A DNA stretch of 25,208 nt from Emmonsiellopsis sp. PD_33. Lineage: Eukaryota > Ascomycota > Eurotiomycetes > Onygenales > Ajellomycetaceae. Positions 1-10,362 of this stretch are shown in pieces. Within the stretch, counting starts at the first letter, position 1. Each line of letters starts with the position of its first letter. The position numbers were made by a program, and so were the translations under genes. The notes beneath the pieces are model-generated. The model had not been told where the DNA came from and did no database searches. It worked only from the letters and a program-made list of their open reading frames with translations. Location: positions 1 through 25,208 of the forward strand of contig JANTQF010000441.1 in assembly GCA_032988165.1 (NCBI GenBank), given 5' to 3'.

Positions 1-1026
1 AAAATAATAAAGAAGTAAGATGTTGCAATGAATGATGATGAATTAAATGCCCTTTCTATAAATTTATATTTAGAATAAAAGAACTTTTGGTTTTCTCCAT
101 TTTATGAAATGATTTGATTTGATTTGATTTGATACTCCAGCATTGCTCCAATTCTGTTTGCTCCTTTTTTTAACTCTATCTTCCTTGTTTTGTTTCCTAT
201 TCGGTCAATAGCACCGATATCATATCCATTTTGGTTCGTTTGCTTGCTTGTTTTTGATTTTCCTTTTTTTCTTCTGCTTTAATCTCCCGAGCCATAGATT
301 TTCACTGTCTGAAAAGAATATCTAGAACGCGTCCCCTATGTAATCTAGACTAGAGTGGAATAGATTTGACTACAGTTGATATTTTGTTAGAAAGAATAAA
401 GGAAAATGAAGAAATAAATAAAATGTGCGTATCCACAGTGAAAGAGAAAGAACATCTCCTATAATCCACAGTCAGGGGGGACCCAGTCCACAACTCAGCA
501 ATTTCAACGAACACACCCTCCGTCCTGCCTATTTTCTTCCTATCTCATATATATACATAAAATGATGCATTCAGGGAGTTATTCTACAGTTACCAAGTGG
601 AAGCTTTCTACGCCCTTGGAAAGGACTGGGATGTAGTCGATGGATTTAAATTCATGGTTCAATCGCCGTCCCAAGCCATCATATTTAATCTACACAACCT
701 CTTCTTTCTCGCCCAGGGACACTTTTTTGAAAAATGGGTAAAATGATTCAACTACTCCCAACTGGTCTTATTTTCGCGGGCCAGGGAGGGGGGGAGGACA
801 TGCCATGATCGAACCCCGATGTGGAGAGTATCGTATCTTCCCCGCATAACTTAACTAGCCTTGCGCTCGTGTTTGGTCGCGGATAAGATGAGCAGAGAAA
901 AGCAAGCACGCAAACCATAAAAGAGAGATAAGACGAACTCATTCCAAATAGTCGAAAGAAGAAAAAGAGGTCCATTTGTATTAATTTATTTATTTTAACG
1001 AACTATCAACAAAAAATCCAAAAAAA
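1..1026. other. Non-coding left flank / upstream region of the reductase gene
   Basis: AT-rich DNA with no convincing coding region. Short open frames here lack family motifs, codon bias or splice continuity. It probably holds the 3' end or UTR of a gene to the left and the promoter of the + strand reductase. The last 30 bases before the start codon are A-rich, typical of fungal leaders. I recognise no RNA gene. Confidence 0.6.
111..133. repeat. GATTT microsatellite
   Basis: Four perfect tandem copies of the 5-bp unit GATTT followed by a partial copy. This is simple intergenic repeat DNA with no evident function. Confidence 0.85.
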
Positions 1027-2361
1027 ATGACTACTACCCCCCTCTACCACCACGCCCTCGTCCTCGGCGCCTCAGGAATTTCCGGATGGGCATTCGTAAA
1101 CCAGCTCCTGCATGACTATCCGCGTTCTGGGACATGGGCGAAAGTGACCGGAGTCACCAAGCGACCGATGAACGCGGAGGAGATCTCGTACTGGCCGCGG
1201 GATGATGAGGGGCGGCTGCAGCTTCTTTCTGGTGTTGATTTTGCTGATGATACGGAGGAAGAGGTGAAGGGGAAGTTTGTTGCGGGGGTTGTGGGTGTGG
1301 AGATGGTAACGCATGTTTATTATCTAGGTAGGTGTTGATTGGGATGGGGGAGGGTGGAGGGATGAGTTGCATTTTATATATGGTTGAGAATATGGTACAT
1401 GATATTGATTGATATTTGGAACCTAGTGAGCCCACCCGACGCAAAGGCACTGGACGCACTCCGAAAAGCGGTCGTCGTGATCGACAGCCTTGCGCCAAAT
1501 CTCAAATTTATCCACCTCCAATACGGGACCTTCATATACGGGACCTGCTTCGCCGATGAATTCTACATGCCGGTGCCTCTTTCGGAGTCTTTGCCGCCCC
1601 TCCGCAAGCCATGGATTGACCAGCTACCGTATTCGGTACTCTCAGGGTGGATGGAGAAGTTCTCGGTTGGGAAATCGTGGAGCTGGTGTGAGACGAGACC
1701 GGACGAGATTATTGGTCTGTATATGATGTTTATGACGTGGCGGCATCTGCAAGCTGACTCGTCACCGATAGGGTTTCTTCCTCGGCCGAATAGCTATAAT
1801 GTTGCCTATCCAATCGCCATGTTCCTTTCGTTGTATCTGTATATCAACGGTGAGGGAGCTGGATGCCCATTCCCGGGTAGTTTCGGCGCGTGGAAAGCCT
1901 TATCCAATGACGCAGGAGCCGACATGATCGCCAAATCGGCCATTCACTTGTCATTATTTCCCGACAAGTCTATTAATGGACAAGGGTTTAATGTTGCGTC
2001 CTCGTCAACGCCGTGGAACTGGGAACGGAAATGGCCTGCTATTTGCTCCTGGTTCGGGCTTACCGGAATGCCGCCGGTGGATTGCGAAAAGAGCAAGAAC
2101 GCAACACCAGGCCCTGACGAATATATTCGCAGCCACAAGGAGCAGTTCGAGAAAATGGTGGGAGAATATGGATTGAAAGGATGGAAAGTGGAGTCTCCCT
2201 CTATGGACGGGTCGGAAAATTGGGGGTTAACCAAACTCAACTTCGACCGCCAGGTTGATTTGAGAAAGATAAAAGCAAGTGGTTATACAGAGGAGGAAGA
2301 CAATTTGAAAACTTGGACACTGGCTCTTGAGAGAATGAAGGCGGCCAAAGTGATTCCATAA
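1027..2361 (+). CDS. PRISE/SirQ-like short-chain dehydrogenase/reductase, NAD(P)-binding
   Basis: Predicted soluble Rossmann-fold reductase of the atypical SDR group that includes plant progesterone 5-beta-reductase/iridoid synthase and fungal SirQ-like proteins. The proposed model is join(1027..1327,1427..1714,1772..2361), 392 aa, a usual length for fungal members. The nucleotide-binding motif GASGISG is at residues 14-20. An NLKFIHLQYGTFIYG segment lies at 125-139, a candidate catalytic Tyr at 169, and the family hallmark GKSWSWCETRPDEIIGFLPRP follows across the second splice junction. Intron 1 (GTAGGT...CTAG, 99 nt) is forced by a stop codon. Intron 2 (57 nt, a multiple of three, no stop) is invisible as a frame break, but removing it restores the IIGF motif and leaves a CTGAC branch site. 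The usual Lys of the TGxKxYG motif appears to be Phe136, so activity and substrate are uncertain. The exact intron 1 acceptor is the weakest call. Confidence 0.85.
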
Positions 2362-2376
2362 GAGTGATTCCATAAG
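2349..2376 (+). repeat. Two 14-bp direct repeats spanning the reductase stop codon
   Basis: Two perfect adjacent copies of AGTGATTCCATAAG. The first contains the last sense codons (V-I-P region) and the TAA stop at 2359-2361; the second lies just inside the 3' UTR. It looks like a local replication-slippage duplication. Confidence 0.9.
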
Positions 2377-2494
2377 AGTCGTCAATTTTTTCCCTTTCGT
2401 AAGGGTATAGCGCCAGGACTTGTTTGGTGGTATTTGATTGTTGTACAAGCGGGAATTGGTATAATTATAGAATTGGGTGAAGTTTTGAGTATTT

Positions 2495-3223
2495 TCAGAA
2501 GAAGTTAGATCGAGGAGTGCTTTTGGCGGTTGCGGCCGTTCCATCACTGGAAGATTTCGGGGCGTCCTTTGCTTTTCCACTTTCTGCTTGACTGGATGGT
2601 TCAGATTCGTTGGCTGGCTTAGAGGATTCATCGGTAGCTCCTTTTCCTTTGCCACTTTTCCTTGAATGCCACCTTGACTCCTCTTGTTCGATTTCTTTCA
2701 AGACTAATGGATAATTAAAAGTATTAGTACCATTGTCAGTCATGTATCCAAGGAGCTATATCTCACCTTCCTCCCATTCTCTCTCCTTCGTTTCATCCCC
2801 CGTTCCTAGCAGGCGCTTAACATCCACATCCTCTCCCTTCTGCACCCTATCAATAACCTCTTTAAGCAAACGTATTTTAGCATCCGCGCTTCGACAGTAA
2901 TTTGCGAAATCGTTCCGGAGCCCAATCATGCGGATGGCTTGAGATCCGATGAGCAGGAATATTATGACATAAAAAGTTGCTGGATTCGGCTCCCTCTTGC
3001 GTGGGGCTCCGAACCACTCACGATTTCGCAAGAATTTTGGAACTATGGAGGTCCAGACTGAAACCTCCATGACCTTAGGAATCGGTCGGCCAACTGCCAG
3101 ACACCGGCGCTGGGTAAAAGTTTCGATGGTCTCTCTATATTGTGTCCGGGGAGGTCGAGCAAAGGTTGATTTGAAGGGGTTTGCTAGGCGCGAACGCCTG
3201 AAAAGCAGAGCGGGCGAAGACAT
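2495..3223 (-). CDS. Small fungal mitochondrial single-pass membrane protein (DUF5321-like)
   Basis: Model complement(join(2495..2703,2767..3223)), 221 aa. The 63-nt intron has a GTGAGA donor, a TGACTGAC branch region and a TTAG acceptor, and joins WEE to VLKEIEQEE in frame. The N-terminus is rich in Arg and lacks acidic residues over roughly the first 30 residues, like a mitochondrial presequence. A conserved-looking block (VPKFLRNREWFGAPRKREPN, about 61-80) precedes one hydrophobic segment at about 83-101. A charged, probably coiled-coil stretch (about 104-170) and a Ser/Lys/Ala-rich disordered tail follow. From memory this matches the ascomycete family DUF5321; no molecular function is known to me. 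The stop lies 133 bp from the stop of the convergent reductase, and the start lies 269 bp from the divergent separase gene. A mitochondrial inner-membrane location is inference. Confidence 0.8.
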
Positions 3224-3492
3224 AATCGATTGAGCTGTCCCGCGTTCGTGCAGAGATTCTAGCTATCAAATATCAGATTGATAGAGGGACGGATGAAGAT
3301 TTGAGGTTGCGGAAGTTCAAATCGGAGAAGAACGCGCTAAGCCTCATGGGGAAGTTCTGGAAGCTGGTGCTTATATAATCCTCTGGTTGCTTCGGCAACG
3401 GAATTCGAACAACAGCTTCAAGATCATGGTCAACCATCATCGATCTTGGAGGATGGCGACATGCATCGACAACGACAATATCAACATTAATT
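3224..3492. promoter_or_regulatory. Divergent promoter shared by the DUF5321-like gene and separase
   Basis: 269 bp between two start codons pointing away from each other. A TATATAA element at 3372-3378 lies 115 bp before the separase ATG and is a plausible TATA box for it. No other regulator site is clear. Confidence 0.5.
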
Positions 3493-3536
3493 ATGATACA
3501 AATGGACGGGGCGGCGCCGTCTACGCGCGCTCTTGA
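3426..3536 (+). other. Upstream ORF overlapping the separase start
   Basis: A 36-codon open frame (ATG 3426, TGA 3534-3536) begins 48 bp downstream of the TATA-like element and ends 41 bp inside separase, in a different frame. Its start context has A at -3 and G at +4, as good as or better than the context of the separase ATG at 3493. If transcripts start upstream of 3426, it should limit separase translation. Existence in the mRNA is unproven. Confidence 0.4.
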
Positions 3537-6500
3537 ATTGTCCGTGAAACAAGCCGTCAAATCGACGTCGACCTGCACCTCCGACACGACGTCATCCCTC
3601 ACTCGACTACTCCTCCCAGCAGAGAGCTTACATCGCGATGCTGAACGGCCCAAGAGCGTCAAACCGATCAGACGGGCAGCCTGTTCCACGGGTCGTAAAG
3701 CGCCCAAGCCTGTCCAGCCGAGAAGTTCTACCAAACTCGCTACTTGCCCGCTATCCGCCGACACGCAAGGTGACTCTCTGTCACAAAAAGAGAAGCTCAT
3801 ATTAGCTACAGAAGTATTCAATACAGCGTCAAAAACACTCTCCGACTATATAAAATCCCCCAAAAACGGAACTACGGCCCCTCACAAAAAGTTGACTTCG
3901 AAACAAGAATCACAACCAATTTCTCCCGTGTCCGCCTCTTGCTCGCCCACGAAATTAAAGACCTTGGATGCGAGCCGCTCCAACGAAGACATATTGGATT
4001 CTGGGATTGTGGAAGTGGCTAATTGTGCTCGACTGGCACTCTCAAGTATTAGGGAACTCAGGTGCCCCATCGGAGAAGAAGCCCAGCTCAACGAACAACT
4101 GGAGCAAGGATTTTGCATTCTGATTGGGAAACTACTCGCCGTTGGATTGCACGACGCTGCGGTTGCCGAGTTAAGAAAATTAAAGAGGAGAATCCAGGGG
4201 TACATGGAAAATGAGGCAGTGGGAGGGAAGACCAAACCGGTGAAAAAGGGCGCTCGGAGCCGCATGCTCACCGAACCGCCAAAGGAAACCCTGACCGATC
4301 TGATACAAGTGGACAGGAGCCCCTCCGATGACCGACTTTTAGGCTTGCTTATTTCGTTCCAGGCAAATGCTCTAAAGGCCATCGCTGCGGATAGGAGGCC
4401 ATCCGCCGTGAATAAAATGTCGGATATACTTCTTCTATCGAATCCAGCTAGTCCCGCCAACATAATTCTCCGGGCCTGTAAAAAAGGCACCATGCCACAT
4501 GAAAAGGCGGCCCAACAACTCCAATCGCTATCATATGCTATTCTTTCACTCTCCCTATCAACGCCGAACACCGAAGATGGCAAAGCATCAACCGCCAAAA
4601 CTCGGGTCAAACATACAGCGACTCTAAACCTTCAGTTACTTTCACTTGAAATACGATGTTTATGGTGGAAGATTTGTGGACACAAATGTGATGTAGCAAA
4701 GGAGCTATGGGACCCGCTGGCTCGCTATATCGCCTCATTTGCCAGGCGATGTTCGACTATTTTAAAAGGCGATTTTGAGATCGTGAAACAGGCCTTTTTG
4801 CGTTTGGAGTCAACAGTGACCGCAAATGGATACACCTTCATCCCCAGTGGTAATCAAGTTCCTTCTGTCTCAACTGTTCTGAAGGTTCTTGGTCAACTGG
4901 CACAGACAGCGGAGTGTAATCCCGACGCATTGAAATTTTACGACGATTGCATTGCGACGATCGCACCGGACCAGCCTCTAGTTTTGGGGATATGCTATTG
5001 CAAGATTGCGCTATTGCGACTGGAGACATTGCGAACGTCGAAAATTGGCCGTGCATCAAAGACCGCCGCTGCTGTTTCAGAGGCTATCAAATGCTTGGCG
5101 GCTCCCTTAAAGGGCAATCAGTCAGACCTCGAGGAATTGCTCATAGAATCAGCCAAACTTAAGAAAGCGGCAATGTGTTTTCTAAATACTTTGGGCGAGA
5201 TAGCACCAGACGCAAATGACGGGGACTCAGGATATGGGGCACTGGGGCTATATGTTATCCAATATTTGAACGGCTTCGTGAGGTTTTTAGCCCGTTATAC
5301 TGGACAAGCATCATCAAGGAGTTCAAGTGATGCCACCAATTCCTTATTCCAGCAACGCCTTGCTAAATGCAAGAACATCGTACTCGCCGCTGTTGATTCC
5401 GTAATAGCAGTAGGGAAGATATCAGTTGTCGCCAAACGACCGTCATGGACAGACACCGAATCTCTTTTGTCTGACTGTTCTACCCTCCTTGGGTGCATCC
5501 ATTCTGCGGAGAGTGCTACAGATGAAACCGACATCGCGGATTCCACCTCGTCAAGCTTCGTCAAGCTATCGAACCTTTACTGGTCCCGGTATGTTAAGCA
5601 GAAGGAAATTGGCCCTCCCCCATCGGAATTAGTGCCTCTACTGGAACGGTCGACGTGTTTGCTACGAACATGTCCACCAGATAATACCGCTGGATTCGCA
5701 GCTGCCAAATATGAGCGCCTAGCATCCTTATATCTGGAGGTTGCTCAAACTAAAAAGGCGATGATGGCGTATCGTTCAGCCATTCAGGCGCACATAAACG
5801 GCGGTGCCTTGAACTATGCGACTGAAGCTCGTACGAAACCGTTATCATATACCTTGAAAGATCCTTCGTTTCCATTAGGTCGTGTTTTGACGCACTATAT
5901 TCGGTTTTGCTGGAAACATTGCAATGATCCTAACGCCGCCGTATTTGACGATGCGAGTTTAGAAACCAACGACAGAGGGGTTTTACTCGAATGCCAACTG
6001 ATGGCTCTGCTAGACTCTCCTGCCAGTAGGGGGTCAGAAGGAACGACGTCTCATTTGCCAACTCTAATTTCATCCTTACTCTCTCTATACCCACCTCATG
6101 TCTACCCAATGCGCCGATTACGAATTATGCTAAAAGTGATTCGTTGTTCGCTACACAGTCCAAGTGATTTTGGCCAGAGCTTTCTTGAAATGATCATTGG
6201 CGAAGCAAAATTATTTCTAGCCGGTGACCTTGAGCTTGCCGAAGACTCTGTTCTTTCGACGTTTAAAGAAAGCTCCCTAGCATCTCTCCGGCTGACTCTA
6301 GGGCTTTTACAAGGCGATTTGTCTCCCGACTCATTGCAACAAGTCGTCCATACTTGGTCTTCAGTAATTCAAAATTGTCAGAACTGGGACAATATAGCTG
6401 CGGTAATCGACGACCCAGAAACATGGATATCCCAGTTGAAGGTCCTTATAAATTACCTCGACGTCCTTGGTCTTTGGAAACTTCGAATATCCGCGCTTTC

Positions 6501-9500
6501 AATGCTTCGGCATGTCCTAGAAATTCAAAATGCGAAAGATTTCTCCGACACCGCTCTCTGTCTATCCCAGCTCGGGGTTCAATATACCCGTCTTGGGTAC
6601 TTTGGCAAGGCAGGATCTCTCTTCAATCTTAGCCACTCTTTGATCCAGAAAAACACCGTTTCCCCTTCGGTTTTCGTTTCGTGGACTATCTCGTTCGCCG
6701 AATACCTCACAATGATAGGCAACCTTGACAAGGCGTAAGTGTATCCCTTCATATTTGATATTCTATATTCACCATTTTGCTAACTTCACTAGGACCGAGA
6801 CTTTATCTCATGCCAAGGAAGTCTTTGAACAAAATGTCTCCGACGTCTTGAAGTTGAACTTTGAAGCTCGGTTGGCATGGGAAAGACTGGTGGCAGAATC
6901 TGCTTATCTTCACTCCCGAATACACTTCGAACTAGGCTCTATCGATCATGCTATGTTTTTCGCCAAATGTGCGGTTAAACTTAACAATAGGATATGGGCG
7001 AAATTGGATAGATTTTCAGAGATGAAGAGGGACAGACCGTCTAGTTCTTCGGGTTCTGAGCTTGACATGATCTCAAACAAGATCAAAGCGATTGATCTGT
7101 CATCAGGAGATTGCTATTCAGGGAACACATACCGGGAAGGCTCCCTGTATTGGCCGCATTTCGTGCCTCATTGTTCTGGGCTGGTAAACCTATGCAAGTT
7201 TTCTGCACACAACGGGCTTTTCCAAGATTCTGTATACTTTGGAGAGCAGGCACTGAAAATTGCAAAAGCAGTTGGTTCCACCTTCTGGACTGCTGTTATT
7301 CAAGCTGAGTTGGGGAAGGTCTGGGTCCGTGGTGGCCATGTTCAAAATGGCAAAGATTCATTGGATGCCGCCGCTCAAGTATTTAATGGTCTGGAGAAAA
7401 GCCTAGGAACGGTGTCCCTTCACACAGCTTTTTCCAGGCTCTATCAGGCCCAGGGGAAGCCACGAGACGAAAATCACTCCCTGGATTTAGCTCATCAGAC
7501 TTTGGAGGAAATTTCTGGATGGGACACTCCAGAGCAGCGGGATTCTGCTTCAGAAAGCGGTCTTGAAGCCAAAATGAGCCAGTTGACGCTCAAAGCCAAA
7601 AGTCGCACTCAGAGGCCCCTTGCTCCCCGGCAGACAAGGGGACGGCGTGCGAAACAGTCTGAGAACCTAACATCTACCAACGTAACAGCCTCAACGACAG
7701 AACTCCAGGCCGGGTTTCCTTCTTTTTCGCAACTCCGAGTTGACTTGTTACACCAGCAGGTTGTGGCTTTATTATCATGTCAACAATTCAACGAAGCCTT
7801 CGCTCTTCTAGAAAAGTCTGAGCCACTTCCGAAATCGAAAGTCAGGGAAATGGCTTATAATATCACTAAAGCACAGTGTTCGCTCCGCAGTTCAGTTCAG
7901 AATCTTGCTTCACACGCTGTTTTCTGCGTACTGCCGGAGTCTACGATATCTCTACCGTCAGTATATTTGCCTACCAAGCCCGCCGAAGAGCATTCTACGA
8001 AAAAGGCCACTTCAACGAGACGACCAAAGCCGCCAACGTCCACCACGAAGAAGAACGGTACTAAAAATGGGCCTGACGACTTCACAGACGTCCTATCCAC
8101 GGCCGGCGATTTGCTTAACGTAGCATCTTCTTCGGCACCTGTTCACGGTTCAACCGACGACAATCACAATCTTTCATTCATTTCCAGCCAAGTATCTATG
8201 CTCTCGCATGCGACGGCCTCCAAAACCGAAGGCCTCCCAACTCCGCTGCAGGCAGCCGCCATGATAGGTATGCATTTAACCTCCAGTTAACTGCCCTGAA
8301 CTTGGAACTAATCATATATAGAAAACGGACGAAATATGGCATTCCTGAGGGAGCATTCCTCAATTACCATTGATAAAGAGCTTTGTGGCCCTGTCGAGCC
8401 TCTTAAATGGCTAAACACCCCACAGAGAGATTGCGCTAAATTGGACCAACTTAGCGCTGGTGGATTTATGCGAGATTACGTTGATAATCTACCAGAAAAC
8501 TGGAATGTTTTGTCCTTGACTCTTAGTGATGACCGCCATGAGTTTATAATATCAAAACTCCGTTCCGGACAATCTCCTTTCTTGCTACGCCTTCCGCTCA
8601 AGCGCGGGATGTCAGACGACATGGATGAAGAGGAATTTGGGTTTGAGGAAGGGAAAGCGGAGCTACTAGAAATCGTTACGTTAGCTAATCAGAGCGCTCA
8701 TGATGCCCGATCCCGCGTGGAGAAAAATGCGAAGAAAGAGTGGTGGGCAAACCGAGAGTCTCTTGACAAACGCCTCAAGGACCTTCTCGACAATATGGAA
8801 ACCATTTGGTTCGGTGGTTTCCGTGGCATATTTTCTGAATGCCCACGAAATGAGCCTCTCCTCTCCCGTTTTGTTGATTCTTTTGAAAAGATACTCGATA
8901 AACATCTCCCCTCTCGCCGACACCGTCGGAAGATTAAGTTATGCAAGCCAAATTTCCATTGGGATGTGATGGAGCTGTTTGTCAACATTGGAAACATCGA
9001 AGACGGATCGGATCCGGAAGATCTAGCTACAGACCTCCTATATTTTATCGTCGACATACTCCAGTTTAATGGAGAACGAAACGCATACGATGAGATCGAC
9101 TTCGACATGATGGTTATTGACACCCTCGATGCTATTCGGAGCTACAAAGAAGCAGAGCAACGAGAACAGATAGTCGTCCAATCACGCCACACTATCCTTA
9201 TCCTTGACAAAGAGCTTCATTCCTTTCCTTGGGAATCTCTTGGTTGTTTGCGAGGATCCTCAGTTTCTAGGATGCCGTCCCTTCGTCACTTAAAAGAGAC
9301 GCTTGTTAAGTGTCAAGCAGCCAATCCTGCAACCCCCGGATTTATCATTGACAGAAAGGCCGGCTCGTATATACTTAACCCTGGAGGAGATTTGAAATCT
9401 ACGCAAACCGCCTTTGAAAACTCACTCGTATCTCTGGATGGGTGGAATGGGATTGCGAACAGGGAACCAAGCGAGGAGGAATTCAAGGAATGCCTGGAGA

Positions 9501-9979
9501 ACAAGGATCTACTGCTCTACTTCGGTCATGGAAGTGGAGCGCAGTATATTCGCGGGCGGACAATCAAACGACTAGATCGCTGCGCCGTCACATTTCTCAT
9601 GGGGTGTAGCAGTGGCGCCCTCACCGAGGCCGGCGAGTTCGAGCCATATGGGACACCAATGAATTATATGCATGCGGGTGCACCTGCTCTTGTTGCTACG
9701 CTCTGGGACGTTACTGATAAAGATATCGACCGGTTTGCGCAATGCACGTTCGAACAATGGGGACTAATGGAAAAGGGGCCAGCCGTGGCGAGCCAGTCGT
9801 GCAAATCTCGAGCAACGAAGGCTGCGAAAGCTCAGCAATCGAGCGCTGCCCGACAGATTGGGAAGGACGGGCCAGTGGGTCTTGACACAGCGGTTGCCAA
9901 TTCCCGGGGAGCTTGTATTTTTAGATATTTGAATGGGGCAGCGCCGGTGGTGTATGGTGTTCCTGTGTTTTTCAAATAG
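3493..9979 (+). CDS. bimB: Separase (peptidase C50), BimB/Cut1/Esp1 orthologue
   Basis: Giant cysteine endopeptidase that cleaves the cohesin kleisin Scc1/Rad21 at anaphase onset after securin destruction. Model join(3493..6734,6793..8267,8322..9979), 2124 aa, close to the roughly 2070 aa I recall for Aspergillus BimB. Introns of 58 nt (GTAAGT...CTAG) and 54 nt (GTATGC...ATAG) keep frame. The first about 1500 residues are a helical, TPR-like solenoid with low-complexity linkers. The C-terminal caspase-like domain (about 1700-2090) carries LILDKELHSFPWESLG near 1868, the catalytic His1975 in YFGHGSGAQY and the catalytic Cys2001 in FLMGCSSGAL, 26 residues apart as in other separases. LVATLWDVTDKDIDRF follows. 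A second in-frame Met at 3502 is an alternative start. The protease identity is near certain; the exact N-terminus is not. Confidence 0.96.
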
Positions 9980-10362
9980 GGGCTTGTTTTCCTTTTCGTT
10001 ATATTAATTCACACATTGTTTTGGGTTGGACTTGGATGGATGCCATTGGAGTTGGATGCGGATAGATTACCCTTTTATATATACATATTTTGGTTATACA
10101 TAGACATAATTCAGCATGGATATATAATTTACGCTCATAACTATTGCAGTGTTGTCCTATCCCTTTCTCCTCACACGCGCGGGGACAGCGAGGCACGTGG
10201 TGTGGGGAAGGTCTGCCCCTCTTCCTTCCCCTCATCGCATCCCACCTTTCAAGCTATATATGTTTTCGTTCTTGGATCCGCGCCAACTTTTCTTTTCTAA
10301 CCGCGCTGTGCTAGTTTCTCAGCTTCCCTCCCATCCATCCAATTCCACATCGCACTATCAAC
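9980..10362 (+). promoter_or_regulatory. Separase 3' region and SFGH promoter
   Basis: 383 bp between two genes on the same strand. The left part is an AT-rich presumed separase 3' UTR. The right part holds a palindromic E-box CACGTG at 10194-10199, a C/T-rich stretch (about 10216-10250) and a TATATAT element at 10255-10261, about 105 bp before the start codon. CACGTG is the core of Pho4/Cbf1-type bHLH sites; its use here is unknown. Confidence 0.5.

Noticed and set aside
748..975. 75-residue open frame on the minus strand
   Set aside because: Hydrophobic/low-complexity translation with no family motif, lying in AT-rich intergenic DNA near the reductase promoter.
3273..3821. 182-residue open frame antisense to the 5' end of separase
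   Set aside because: Mostly a shadow of the separase reading frame; no domain or splice continuation.
6735..6792. Apparent frameshift in separase
   Set aside because: The frame break is explained by a consensus 58-nt intron (GTAAGT...CTAG).
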